DNA of 64,000 nucleotides from assembly GCF_018613315.1 (NCBI RefSeq), contig NZ_JAGGQL010000001.1:54120-118119 (forward strand), read 5' to 3'. Made by a program: the position numbers and the translations under genes. The DNA comes from Bacillus sp. ISL-37 (GTDB lineage Bacteria > Bacillota > Bacilli > Bacillales > Cytobacillaceae). A model generated the notes under the pieces. The model searched no databases, had not been told where the DNA came from, and was given only the letters and a program-made list of their open reading frames with translations. This document shows, in pieces, positions 8,982 to 17,312 of the stretch (position 1 is the stretch's first letter; every line of letters starts with the position of its first letter).

Positions 8982-9953
8982 TTGAAGAAGAATATTTTAT
9001 TGATTCATACTGGCGGTACCATTTCCATGAGCGAGGATACAAGTGGAGCAGTAAAACCAGGGACGAATAACCCTTTGACACAGGGAACCGATCATTTATC
9101 CAGTTTGGCTGACCTTGTTGTTGAAGAGCCCTTCAATTTGCCCTCTCCACATATTACACCAAAAGAGATGATGGAGTTAAAATACATCCTGGAGGATTAT
9201 GATAAAAAGGGCAACATTGACGGAGCCGTAATCACCCATGGAACAGATACACTTGAAGAGACAGCATATTTCCTGGACCTCACCTGCCAGGCCAGCTTCC
9301 CGGTCGTCGTTACTGGCGCCATGCGGTCAAGCAATGAAATCGGATCTGATGGACTCTATAATTTAATTTCGTCCATAAGCGTTGCTTCCAGCCCAGAGGC
9401 AAAGGGTAAGGGTGTCCTTGTTGTCCTTAATGACGAGATCCATACGGCAGTGAACGTCACCAAAACGCATACTAGCAATATCTCAACCTTTCAAAGCCCG
9501 CAATACGGCCCGATTGGCATTGTGACAAAAAGGGGTGTTCTTTTCCACCACACTCCAACTAAACATGAAAACTATCCTGTTCAGGACATCAAAAAGAAAG
9601 TGTCACTGATAAAAGCGCACGCGGGAATGGACTCATCCCTGCTCAAAGCGTTACTCGAATTAAAAGTTGATGGAGTGGTGATCGAAGCTCTTGGACAAGG
9701 CAATCTCCCACCCGCAGCGCTTGAGGGTGTAAAAGACTTCATTAAAAACAATATTCCTGTCGTCATTGTTTCCAGGAGCTTTGCAGGCATTGTCCAGGAT
9801 GTTTATGGCTATGAAGGCGGAGGCAAGCACCTGAAGGAATTGGGCGTCATCTTCTCAAACGGCCTGAATGGACAGAAAGCAAGGATCAAACTCCTAGTTG
9901 CCATTGCTAAAACGGACAAAATTGATGAAATTGCTGAGATGTTCATGTTTTAA
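8982..9953 (+). CDS. ansA: L-asparaginase
   Basis: Hydrolyses asparagine to aspartate and ammonia. The 323-residue protein has the two active-site threonine motifs HTGGTIS near the N-terminus and HGTDTLEET near residue 86, and lacks a signal peptide, so it is the cytoplasmic type I-like enzyme. It starts at TTG 8982 behind CGGAGG. It stands alone on the plus strand, divergent from prsW and convergent with ypdA, without the ansB or ansR neighbours of B. subtilis, and is followed by a tandem repeat array. Confidence 0.92.
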   Translation: MKKNILLIHTGGTISMSEDTSGAVKPGTNNPLTQGTDHLSSLADLVVEEPFNLPSPHITPKEMMELKYILEDYDKKGNIDGAVITHGTDTLEETAYFLDLTCQASFPVVVTGAMRSSNEIGSDGLYNLISSISVASSPEAKGKGVLVVLNDEIHTAVNVTKTHTSNISTFQSPQYGPIGIVTKRGVLFHHTPTKHENYPVQDIKKKVSLIKAHAGMDSSLLKALLELKVDGVVIEALGQGNLPPAALEGVKDFIKNNIPVVIVSRSFAGIVQDVYGYEGGGKHLKELGVIFSNGLNGQKARIKLLVAIAKTDKIDEIAEMFMF

Positions 9954-10001
9954 AATGAAGCAACCAAGATAAGATATGAAAAACGAGATGCATGTATGCA
10001 G

Positions 10002-10335
10002 CATCGCTTAGTCTTTTGATCAGGTAATGTTCCCTTATGAAAAGGAGTATTGCTGCATAAGGGTGTGATTAGATCCTAAATATACCCTTATGTGAAGTCT
10101 AAACGCTGCATAAGGATACGGTTTGACACTAAATGTATCCTTATGTGAAACCAAAACGCTGCATAAGGGTACGATTTGACACTAAATGCACCCTTATGTG
10201 AAGTCTAAACGCTGCATAAGGGTACGATTTGACACTAAATGTATCCTTATGTGAAGCCTAAACGCTGCATAAGGGTACGATTTGACACTAAATGTACCCT
10301 TATGTGAAGTCTAAACGCTGCATAAGGGTACGATT
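10002..10335. repeat. Tandem array A: 53-bp units with inverted repeats
   Basis: Six units begin (CATAAGG) at 10056, 10109, 10162, 10215, 10268 and 10321, an exact 53-bp spacing, after one degenerate unit near 10002. Each full unit holds CATAAGGGTAC, a 15-bp spacer, GTACCCTTATG, then a 16-bp linker. In the unit at 10109 both arms change together (GGATAC with GTATCC), so pairing is kept. It fills the gap between the convergent genes ansA and ypdA. Confidence 0.95.
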
Positions 10336-10362
10336 AGCTTCTAGTAGTGCCATCTATATAAA

Positions 10363-10400
10363 CAAAACGGTGCCATATTGAATTCAGGCACCGTTTTCTT
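10363..10400. terminator. Bidirectional terminator between ansA and ypdA
   Basis: AAAACGGTGCC and GGCACCGTTTT arms around a 12-nt loop, T-rich on both sides. Confidence 0.88.
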
Positions 10401-10427
10401 TTGTTCATTCCACCTTTTTTATTCATT

Positions 10428-11393
10428 CTAAAGTCCACTTGATATTGCTTCTGCAATTTGTCCGCCATGGAAGCGTCCATTTTCAATGAATATTTCGTTT
10501 GCATTATTCCCGGCAGCAATGACTCCTGCAATAAATATTCCTGATACATTCGTTTCCATTGTCTCAGGGTTAAAATACGGCCGACCTGTATCTGCCTCAA
10601 TTTTCACACCCATTTTCTCAAGAAAGGCGTGGTCCGGCCGGTATCCAGTCATCGCGAATACATGGTCATTTTTCAATTTCACTGTTTTCCCTTCATGTTC
10701 ATAAACAATGGAGTCTTCAGTGATTTCTTTGACATCTGCACTAAATACCATATCAACAACGCCAGATTTAACTAGTGCCTCGAATTCTGGCAGCACCCAC
10801 GGTTTGATGCTTGGCGAATATTCTGCTCCACGATATAGAACTGTCACTCGCGCCCCCGCCTTCTCTAGCTCTATCGCAGCATCCACGCTTGAGTTTTTTC
10901 CGCCAATGACTGCAACATCCATGTCAAAGAAAGGATGTGCCTCCTTGAAGTAGTGTGAGACCTTTTCAAGCTCTTCGCCCGGGATACCCATGAAATTAGG
11001 ATTATCATAATAACCGGTGGCGATGACGATATTTTCCGAGGTGTATACCTGTTTATCGGTTTTCACCTCGAAGACAGACTCTTGTCTTTTTATTATTTCT
11101 TTTACCTTTTCATATTTGTTGATTCTAAGCTTTTCCCGCTTGACGACTTCTCGGTAATAAACCAGCGCCTGATTACGCTTTGGTTTAAGGTTCTCGGTTA
11201 TGAAGGGTACATCGCCAATGGCAAGCTTTTCACTACTGCTAAAAAAAGTCTGGTGGGTTGGATAATTATAAATCGCATTCACGATATTTCCTTTTTCGAT
11301 GATAAGCGGATTCAAGCCCTTATTCTTCAAAGCAATCGCGGCAGCAAGGCCACATGGGCCTCCCCCGACAATAATGACATCTTCCTTATTCAT
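10428..11393 (-). CDS. ypdA: Bacillithiol disulfide reductase YpdA
   Basis: FAD- and NADPH-dependent reductase that reduces oxidised bacillithiol (also called Bdr). The 321-residue protein has the FAD dinucleotide fold GGGPCGLAAA near residue 10, an NADPH-binding GGKNSSVDAA near residue 164 that contains the fold's Gly/Ser pattern, and the C-terminal GIFIAGV motif. The thioredoxin-reductase CxxC is absent, as is usual for YpdA. Start at ATG 11393 with AAGGAGTG upstream. It follows gudB on the minus strand but a terminator separates them. Confidence 0.93.
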   Translation of the reverse strand: MNKEDVIIVGGGPCGLAAAIALKNKGLNPLIIEKGNIVNAIYNYPTHQTFFSSSEKLAIGDVPFITENLKPKRNQALVYYREVVKREKLRINKYEKVKEIIKRQESVFEVKTDKQVYTSENIVIATGYYDNPNFMGIPGEELEKVSHYFKEAHPFFDMDVAVIGGKNSSVDAAIELEKAGARVTVLYRGAEYSPSIKPWVLPEFEALVKSGVVDMVFSADVKEITEDSIVYEHEGKTVKLKNDHVFAMTGYRPDHAFLEKMGVKIEADTGRPYFNPETMETNVSGIFIAGVIAAGNNANEIFIENGRFHGGQIAEAISSGL

Positions 11394-11444
11394 GTAGCAA
11401 AATCACTCCTTATGGATCTATATAAACCTGATTAAGGATATAAA

Positions 11445-11475
11445 AAATCTCCCATCATTAAATGATAGGAGATTT
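11445..11475 (-). terminator. Terminator of gudB
   Basis: AAATCTCC(T)ATCATT pairs with AATGATGGGAGATTT, between the gudB stop and ypdA; the loop is only a few bases and a T-rich run follows on the minus strand. Confidence 0.8.
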
Positions 11476-11510
11476 CATCATAAGATTCAATGAAGAACCC
11501 TTTTCTAATG

Positions 11511-12788
11511 TTAAATCCAGCCTCTGAAGCGGCTAGCTTCAGCCATTTTGCGGACACCGACCATATAAGCAGCAAGTCGCATGTCTACTCTGCGTGTCTG
11601 GGCTGTATCATAGATGCTGTCAAAGGATTTCACCATGACCTTTTCAAGCTTGTCTTCGACTTCTTCTTCCGTCCAATAATACCCCTGGTTGTTCTGTACC
11701 CATTCAAAGTAAGAAACGGTTACTCCACCAGCGGAGGCAAGGACGTCCGGCACAAGCAGGATGCCGCGCTCGGTAAGGATTTCTGTTGCTTCCAGCGTTG
11801 TTGGCCCGTTTGCAGCCTCAACGACGATACTAGCCCTGATATTGTGGGCATTTTCTTCGGTAATCTGATTTTCTATCGCAGCTGGAACAAGAATATCACA
11901 ATCAAGTTCCAACAATTCTTTATTTGTAATTGTATTATTGAATAGTTTGGTTACTGTCCCAAAGCTGTCACGACGATCTAGCAGGTAATCGACGTCGAGT
12001 CCGTCTGGGTCATGTAGCGCACCGTATGCATCTGAAATACCGATGATTTTCGCACCAGCATCATGCATGAACTTGGCCAAGTAGCTTCCGGCATTTCCAA
12101 ATCCTTGGACAACCACTCTTGCGCCTTCAAGCTCGATTCCCTTTTTCTTTGCAGCTTCGCGGATACAAATCGTAACCCCTTTTGCTGTTGCTGATTCACG
12201 ACCATGTGAACCACCGAGTACCAGCGGCTTGCCTGTAATGAATCCTGGAGAGTTAAATTCATCTATACGGCTATATTCATCCATCATCCAAGCCATAATC
12301 TGCGAGTTCGTGAAAACATCAGGTGCCGGGATGTCTTTTGTTGGTCCTACGATCTGGCTGATCGCACGGACATATCCTCGGCTCAATCTTTCCAGTTCCC
12401 TGAACGACATGTCGCGAGGATCACAAACTATCCCGCCTTTTCCGCCGCCGTACGGCAAATCGACAATGCCACATTTCAAGCTCATCCAGATTGATAAGGC
12501 TTTTACCTCTTTCTCCGTTACGTTTGGATGGAAACGTATTCCTCCCTTTGTTGGACCCACTGCATCATTGTGCTGCGCCCGGTAGCCAGTAAAGACTTTA
12601 ACAGATCCGTCATCCATTCTGACAGGAATTTTCACTGTCATCATCCTGAGCGGCTCCTTTAAAAGCTCAAAAACCTCATCAGGGTATCCGAGTTTTTCCA
12701 AAGCCTTGTGAATAACAGTTTGTGTAGATCGTAAGACGTCATGTTTGTCTTCTTTATTTGGATTTTCATTACCGTTTGCGGCTACCAT
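11511..12788 (-). CDS. gudB: NAD-specific glutamate dehydrogenase
   Basis: Deaminates glutamate to 2-oxoglutarate and ammonia. The 425-residue protein is very close to B. subtilis GudB/RocG, with the substrate loop PYGGGKGG, catalytic PAPDVFTN, and the NAD fold VVQGFGNAGSYLA. The segment TEKEVKALSIW is single, without the three-residue duplication that inactivates GudB in strain 168, so the enzyme should be active. The ATG at 12788 follows TTAGGAGG; an ATG 15 codons upstream has no ribosome site. A sigma-A promoter and a cre-like site lie upstream. Whether it acts as gudB or rocG cannot be told from sequence alone. Confidence 0.95.
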   Translation of the reverse strand: MVAANGNENPNKEDKHDVLRSTQTVIHKALEKLGYPDEVFELLKEPLRMMTVKIPVRMDDGSVKVFTGYRAQHNDAVGPTKGGIRFHPNVTEKEVKALSIWMSLKCGIVDLPYGGGKGGIVCDPRDMSFRELERLSRGYVRAISQIVGPTKDIPAPDVFTNSQIMAWMMDEYSRIDEFNSPGFITGKPLVLGGSHGRESATAKGVTICIREAAKKKGIELEGARVVVQGFGNAGSYLAKFMHDAGAKIIGISDAYGALHDPDGLDVDYLLDRRDSFGTVTKLFNNTITNKELLELDCDILVPAAIENQITEENAHNIRASIVVEAANGPTTLEATEILTERGILLVPDVLASAGGVTVSYFEWVQNNQGYYWTEEEVEDKLEKVMVKSFDSIYDTAQTRRVDMRLAAYMVGVRKMAEASRFRGWI

Positions 12789-12838
12789 TGATAAACCTCC
12801 TAAATCACTTTTGCGGATGTTGTCTGCTTTCATGGATT

Positions 12839-12866
12839 AGTATACACCTTTGGTTATTTTATGCAA
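12839..12866 (-). promoter_or_regulatory. Sigma-A promoter of gudB
   Basis: On the minus strand -35 TTGCAT, 16-bp spacer, -10 TATACT, about 50 bp before the start codon. No -12/-24 sigma-L element is visible, unlike rocG of B. subtilis. Confidence 0.6.
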
Positions 12867-12905
12867 GAAGAAAAAAACAGTTTTCCGCATTTTTTGATTA
12901 TTAAA

Positions 12906-12919
12906 TGAAAACGCTACCA
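12906..12919. promoter_or_regulatory. Candidate cre site (CcpA) upstream of gudB
   Basis: TGAAAACGCTACCA matches the cre consensus TGWAANCGNTNWCA at 13 of 14 positions. It is about 40 bp upstream of the gudB -35. The rest of the 12789-13139 gap is AT-rich and holds an inverted pair CTTATTATT/AATAATAAG near 12927-12970 and the mecB terminator; I see no gene in it. Confidence 0.5.
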
Positions 12920-13116
12920 TTCAAGCCCTTATTATTATTGACTTGATAATAAATTGACTGAATAATAAGACATTCTTAGGTGACAAGACTGTATTTTAAG
13001 GATCAGATTCGAAGATAACTCAATAAAAACTCTCTAAAAATCCTACCTTAGCAATCAGGCATATTTTTGCCTAAAAGACCTAATTCCAATAGCCCCTGTA
13101 CATCACAATATCTTCA

Positions 13117-13165
13117 TAAAAAAAGCCGAAGCCCATCCATTATTTCATAAAATAATGGACAAGGC
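13117..13165 (-). terminator. Terminator of mecB overlapping its 3' end
   Basis: On the minus strand AAGCC..TCCATTATTT pairs with AAATAATGGA..GGCTT; the stop codon is inside the stem and CTTTTTTT follows. Confidence 0.8.
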
Positions 13166-13724
13166 TTTCGACTGCACGTTCTTCCATAATCTCGTTCCCA
13201 TATTCGAGCAGTCTGTGGATGCTCAATATTGATGGAACTCCGTATTCTGCCATTAATGATACTGTCTTATTGGTCTCATCAGGCAATATTCCATTCATGA
13301 GCAAATAATAATGGTCATTCATAAAATGCAGGCTGCCTCCAACAATTCCGGAGTCCAAGAGTCTTTTTGCCAGCTGGATCACGTCCTCGACATTTTCGAA
13401 TTCAAACAAAATGTCTTCGCTTCCATCGACCGTGACCTGCATTTCTATAATCCCATCATCAAACTGCTCCTCATCTTCATCCTGTTCGATCATTGTGACG
13501 ATCATGACCATCCCCTGGGCATGCAATGAAAAAATTTCCACTGCAACTGAACCGATGATATCCAAATCGAATTCTTCGCTGGCTTCCTCGAGCATATCGT
13601 GAAAAAGCTGATGCCACTTCAACGAATCCTTCCATATATCCTCTTTGGTCAATCCCCGGTCGGATAAATCATCTATCGTAATGAATATCTTAATTTTATT
13701 GTTGGTTAATCGTTCCAAGCGCAT
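13140..13724 (-). CDS. mecB: MecA-family adaptor protein MecB (YpbH)
   Basis: Adaptor that presents substrates to the ClpC protease; paralogue of MecA. The 194-residue protein starts MRLERL and has the typical N-terminal targeting domain, a very acidic linker (about residues 85-100, EQDEDEEQFDD) and a C-terminal ClpC-binding domain. The ATG at 13724 is favoured over two upstream ATGs by the GGGGG spacing and by family length. In B. subtilis the gene also follows gudB. Confidence 0.9.
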   Translation of the reverse strand: MRLERLTNNKIKIFITIDDLSDRGLTKEDIWKDSLKWHQLFHDMLEEASEEFDLDIIGSVAVEIFSLHAQGMVMIVTMIEQDEDEEQFDDGIIEMQVTVDGSEDILFEFENVEDVIQLAKRLLDSGIVGGSLHFMNDHYYLLMNGILPDETNKTVSLMAEYGVPSILSIHRLLEYGNEIMEERAVESLVHYFMK

Positions 13725-13789
13725 ATTCATGCCCCCTGCCATCAACAAAGCTCTTATTTTAGTTTATGAAAATATCGCAGGTTGGTGAG

Positions 13790-14701
13790 TTATTTAAATT
13801 GATCAATGCGCTTTTTTAACCATTTTTCCCATTCCGCTCTTGTCATGCCTACAATGTTCTCTTGATATTCTTCCTGCTGCTCTAACGGCATGGAGTCAAT
13901 CGCTATACCACCGAGCCCAATGATAAGATCTGGATAGCTTTTATTAATCTCCTCGGCAAGCTTCAAAGTTGCCTCTCTATTTTCATCAAGAGTGCAGGAC
14001 AAGAAGAGGAACTTGGGTTTCACCTTTTCCACCACTACCTCAAGATCATTCTCAGCAAGGCTTGTGCCCAGGAAGACTACCTCAAATCCTTTTCGCCTTA
14101 GGTACAATGTATAGATTAATAAACCCAGTTCATGTCTTTCTCCAGGCCCGCATACAGCAATTGACTTTGGCAGGAAGGAATTGTGCGGAAATGAATTTGA
14201 TAATCCTTCAATTCTCGAACGTATAAATGACGAAGCAAAATGCTCATGTGCAGTCGTTATACTTCCCTCTTCCCACAAATCGCCCACCTTAATCAAAATC
14301 GGGCCCAATAAATCAATAACAGTTTTGTCAATTGTAAATATACTGAAGGCCTGGTTAATCAATTCATGAGCCTTGGAACTATCGAACTCAAGAAGTGCAC
14401 TCAACAGCTTGTCTCCAATCTCATCTACCATGTCCCTTCTAGGCACTTCAGCCTTTTCTATTGATAAAGCTGAGTTTTCAAGCAAAGACACAGCCTGGCT
14501 GATGGTAAAGCCTTGATTTATTTTCGAGATCAGCCACCGCAAAATTTCTACATGCTCCTCGGTATACAATCGATGACCGGATTCATTTCTGACAGGGGCA
14601 ATCATTTGATATCTTCTCTCCCAAGCCCTAAGTGTCCCGGGCTGAATACCAAGCATTTTGGATACTGCTTTAATATTATATTTTCCTGCGCCGTTCCCCA
14701 T
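13790..14701 (-). CDS. MerR-type regulator with cobalamin-binding domain (CarH/LitR-like)
   Basis: A 303-residue protein with an N-terminal MerR winged helix (YNIKAVSKMLGIQPGTLRAWERRY, positions 9-31), a four-helix B12-capping domain and a C-terminal B12 Rossmann fold. Both cobalamin signatures are present: W143-x9-E153-H154 in the cap and E188-x-H190-x-x-G193, whose His is the expected lower cobalt ligand. Relatives such as CarH and LitR bind DNA with adenosylcobalamin in the dark and release it in light. The residue after the cap Trp is Glu144, where Thermus CarH has the His that coordinates cobalt after photolysis. Start at ATG 14701 behind ACGGAGG. Target genes are not apparent; no carotenoid genes adjoin. 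Confidence 0.88.
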   Translation of the reverse strand: MGNGAGKYNIKAVSKMLGIQPGTLRAWERRYQMIAPVRNESGHRLYTEEHVEILRWLISKINQGFTISQAVSLLENSALSIEKAEVPRRDMVDEIGDKLLSALLEFDSSKAHELINQAFSIFTIDKTVIDLLGPILIKVGDLWEEGSITTAHEHFASSFIRSRIEGLSNSFPHNSFLPKSIAVCGPGERHELGLLIYTLYLRRKGFEVVFLGTSLAENDLEVVVEKVKPKFLFLSCTLDENREATLKLAEEINKSYPDLIIGLGGIAIDSMPLEQQEEYQENIVGMTRAEWEKWLKKRIDQFK

Positions 14702-14765
14702 CCTAAAACCTCCGTTATTACCTGTACTACCGATTATAGCCGTGCTGCTGCACCTGTGTAAAACT

Positions 14766-15554
14766 TCAATCTGCTGTTTTTGAATCCGCAACCAATGTAA
14801 GTAGATGGGTCTCAGCTCTGGCTCCAAGTCTAAGAGGCACAGCCGTTGTGCCATATCCATTGCTGGTAAGCAACGTTGCACCGTTCTTCACTTTAATACC
14901 GCCTAATTCATAAGGACCGAACCCGAATATCCTGATCTGCCCTCCATGTGTATGCCCGCTTAAAACGAGGCTAATATTGTGTTCTGGCTTGAGACTGTTG
15001 ACGATGGCGGGGTTATGGCTTACAAGAATCCGGAATCCTTCTTCATCCGCATCACGCATTGCCAGGTCCATCCTGCTTTTACCAAGACTTAAATCATCAA
15101 TGCCTAAAATATACAATACATCCCCAGTACTCGATTCAAATTTCACTGCTGTGTTATCTAGTACTTTAACACCCAAGTGGTAAAGCAGTGAGTCTAGTTC
15201 ATGTGAGTTGAATTCATAATCATTGTTTCCCCAGACGAAGAATACCGGGGCAATCGTTTTTAATTTTTCTATGTTGGCAGACACCCTCTCCAAAGGAACG
15301 CCTTTTTCCGCGAGATCGCCTCCAATAACCACAAGGTCGGCCTTTCCTTTCACCTCGTTGATTATTGAATCTTGAATAATCCGCTTATGGATATCTGATA
15401 TAAAAAAGATTTTGACAGACCCAAAGCTCTCCGGAAATTCCTTCAATCGGATTTCCTGATTCAGCACTCTGTCTGTAAAGGCCTGGCGATACATATATAG
15501 TAGAAGGAAGCTGCCGATTAGCAGCATTCCAAGTATAAAATAAATCAAATCCAT
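14766..15554 (-). CDS. ypbG: Metallophosphoesterase YpbG
   Basis: A 262-residue calcineurin-like phosphoesterase anchored by one N-terminal membrane segment (about residues 2-20). All metal motifs are visible in order: SDIH, GGD, GNND, an isolated SH near residue 165 and GHTHGGQ. Such YkuE/YpbG-type proteins are membrane-tethered; the substrate is unknown. The ATG at 15554 follows GGGAGG. It precedes the CarH-like gene by 65 bp and probably shares its transcript. Confidence 0.88.
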   Translation of the reverse strand: MDLIYFILGMLLIGSFLLLYMYRQAFTDRVLNQEIRLKEFPESFGSVKIFFISDIHKRIIQDSIINEVKGKADLVVIGGDLAEKGVPLERVSANIEKLKTIAPVFFVWGNNDYEFNSHELDSLLYHLGVKVLDNTAVKFESSTGDVLYILGIDDLSLGKSRMDLAMRDADEEGFRILVSHNPAIVNSLKPEHNISLVLSGHTHGGQIRIFGFGPYELGGIKVKNGATLLTSNGYGTTAVPLRLGARAETHLLTLVADSKTAD

Positions 15555-15577
15555 TTCTGCCTCCCGCAATACTTTAT

Positions 15578-15964
15578 CTAGCTTTCTTTTCTGCCCTCTG
15601 GTGAGCTAAATGACATCATACCATAAAGCAAGCAGAAAACGAAAAAAACTGCTGTCTGCCAAGCTCCTAAGGGTGATAGCAGAAAAAATGAGCCTAGGCA
15701 GGTAATTGCTATGATAACATCAGGTACTAAGTTTTTGTTTCCCTTATATGCACTTATGACAGCAACACCCCCATCCCTGATTAAGCCTCCGATTGCATAC
15801 ATTCCAAATACAAGAGCCACTGCCCCGGCAAGGAACTCAAATGGATTTAAAATAAACTCGCCCAGGAACTCCTCAGATTGAAACGGAAATATAGCTGACA
15901 GCGAAAAGACAAACAGGTAACCGCAAAGCAGTCCAATGACCAGCCTAAAAACTTTCCAAAGCAT
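15578..15964 (-). CDS. Hypothetical membrane protein, three to four helices
   Basis: I do not recognise this 128-residue protein. It has hydrophobic segments at about residues 3-25, 38-58 and two more between 78 and 118, with a polar C-terminus, so it is an integral membrane protein. The ATG at 15964 follows GGGAGG. It ends 24 bp before ypbG, so the two are likely co-transcribed. Confidence 0.7.
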   Translation of the reverse strand: MLWKVFRLVIGLLCGYLFVFSLSAIFPFQSEEFLGEFILNPFEFLAGAVALVFGMYAIGGLIRDGGVAVISAYKGNKNLVPDVIIAITCLGSFFLLSPLGAWQTAVFFVFCLLYGMMSFSSPEGRKES

Positions 15965-16024
15965 ACAAAAACCTCCCATACACAATGTATGAAAGGCCCT
16001 TGTCTTTATTTCCGTATAGAAAAA

Positions 16025-16657
16025 TCAAACTTCATGAATATCAAGAATGCGGAATCCTGACTCTTCCAGCTTCTTAACAAACCTGTCAATGTTGTCTTTC
16101 TTTTCGATTTTCATGACAATCCTGCGGACGAGCTTATCTGTCTCATCAAAAGTGACCAACGAGATAATATGTTCATGGAACTGGTGAGCAATATCAGCCA
16201 GCCTTGCGATACGGCCTTCCGTTTCTACAGAAGTAAACGCAATCCTGACACCCTCTCTATGGACACCAAAAGCACTCTGGAACTGGTCCAGAGCGTCTGA
16301 ACGGGTTACAGCTCCCTGGAATTTTCCATTCTCATCTATTACCGCCATTAACGGAATATCTTTCAATTTTACTAATGTTGTTTCGAAAACCTCAATGCCA
16401 TGCAGGATTTGATCCTGTAGAGTCAAAATGTCCTTCGCATATTTGCTTTGCAGAAATTCATCCTTCTGTCCACCGGTATTGAAGAATTCCTGATAAATTC
16501 CATGTCTCGTGACGACGCCTACATATTTGTCACCATCCAATACTGGAACTCCATCAATCTCATTACCATCCAACTTTTCTAACACACTTTGCAATGTCTC
16601 ATCCTGTTGTACAGTAATGCATTTGTACTTCGGTATCATAATACTTTTAACAAACAT
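16025..16657 (-). CDS. CBS-pair and ACT-like domain protein
   Basis: A 210-residue soluble protein with two CBS motifs in the first 130 residues (DGVPVLDGDKYVGVVT at about 34-50 and PLMAVIDENGKFQGAVTRSD at about 101-121) followed by an ACT-like C-terminal domain. CBS pairs bind adenine nucleotides. The arrangement recalls AcuB, but I have no evidence for acetoin metabolism here. Start at ATG 16657 behind GAGGTGAG; divergent from the cotJ operon. Confidence 0.8.
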   Translation of the reverse strand: MFVKSIMIPKYKCITVQQDETLQSVLEKLDGNEIDGVPVLDGDKYVGVVTRHGIYQEFFNTGGQKDEFLQSKYAKDILTLQDQILHGIEVFETTLVKLKDIPLMAVIDENGKFQGAVTRSDALDQFQSAFGVHREGVRIAFTSVETEGRIARLADIAHQFHEHIISLVTFDETDKLVRRIVMKIEKKDNIDRFVKKLEESGFRILDIHEV

Positions 16658-16739
16658 TCAACTCACCTCAAATTTAAAGTACTGCCATATATATATAATT
16701 CTACAGATTTATAAAAATCCCTGCCTGCCAGATAAATTT

Positions 16740-16768
16740 AACATGAAATGAAATTTTGCTCATAAACT
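16740..16768 (+). promoter_or_regulatory. Candidate sigma-E promoter of cotJABC
   Basis: AACATGA, 14-bp spacer, then CATAAACT. The -10 is identical to that of the dacB promoter in this window; the -35 is weak. cotJ is a known sigma-E operon. Confidence 0.5.
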
Positions 16769-16799
16769 GAAATGAAGTTCATTTAGAGGAGGGCTTAGT

Positions 16800-17030
16800 T
16801 TGTCTACACATAGAAGAGTATGGTATCCGTACGCCAGTCCCTTCGACCCTTGTCCGCCTATTAAGGCAAAAACGTACTCTACACCGCCAAATTTATTCCT
16901 GGGCTTCCAGCCGCCCAATCTAGAACAGTTCACTCCAATGCAAGCATTAAGAACAGGGACACTGTGGAAGGTTTTTTATGATCCTTGGTATTCGCCTTAT
17001 GAAGCTCCAAGGGAGGATGATCACTCATGA
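16800..17030 (+). CDS. cotJA: Spore coat peptide CotJA
   Basis: A 76-residue, proline- and tyrosine-rich coat-associated protein, first gene of the cotJ operon. It contains the family's WYPYASPFDPCPP start and FYDPW near the C-terminus. It starts at TTG 16800 behind AGAGGAGGG and its stop overlaps the cotJB start (ATGA). CotJA is needed for incorporation of CotJC into the spore. Confidence 0.92.
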   Translation: MSTHRRVWYPYASPFDPCPPIKAKTYSTPPNLFLGFQPPNLEQFTPMQALRTGTLWKVFYDPWYSPYEAPREDDHS

Positions 17031-17287
17031 AGCAATTGCCAAAGGAATTTTATGCTGCCATGGAAGAACTCCAGGCTGTAGATTTTGTGCTCGTGGAACT
17101 TACGCTATACTTAGACACCCATCCTGATGATTATGAAGCTATTAACCAATTCAATCAGTTCGCTAAAGAAAGGCGCCGGCTAAAAAAGGTCGTTGAAAGC
17201 ATGTATGGACCTCTTCAGCAGTATGGTAACAGCTATTCGGGATATCCGTGGAATTGGAACGATGGTCCTTGGCCATGGCAGCTCTAA
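17027..17287 (+). CDS. cotJB: Spore coat protein CotJB
   Basis: An 86-residue protein with a helical N-terminal two thirds (FYAAMEELQAVDFVLVELTLYLDTHP) and an aromatic/glycine-rich tail ending WPWQL. Second gene of the cotJ operon, overlapping cotJA and 25 bp before cotJC. Its exact role in the inner coat is unknown. Confidence 0.92.
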   Translation: MKQLPKEFYAAMEELQAVDFVLVELTLYLDTHPDDYEAINQFNQFAKERRRLKKVVESMYGPLQQYGNSYSGYPWNWNDGPWPWQL

Positions 17288-17312
17288 TCTGAAATAAGGA
17301 GGGGTAAGGAAC

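Noticed and set aside
9998..10335. CRISPR array
   Set aside because: The whole 53-bp unit is repeated, with no unique spacers, and no cas genes are near. The same holds for the arrays at 30257 and 50129.
12839..12920. Sigma-L (-12/-24) promoter of gudB
   Set aside because: TTGCAT is present, but no TGGCAC-type element at the right distance; a sigma-A promoter fits better.
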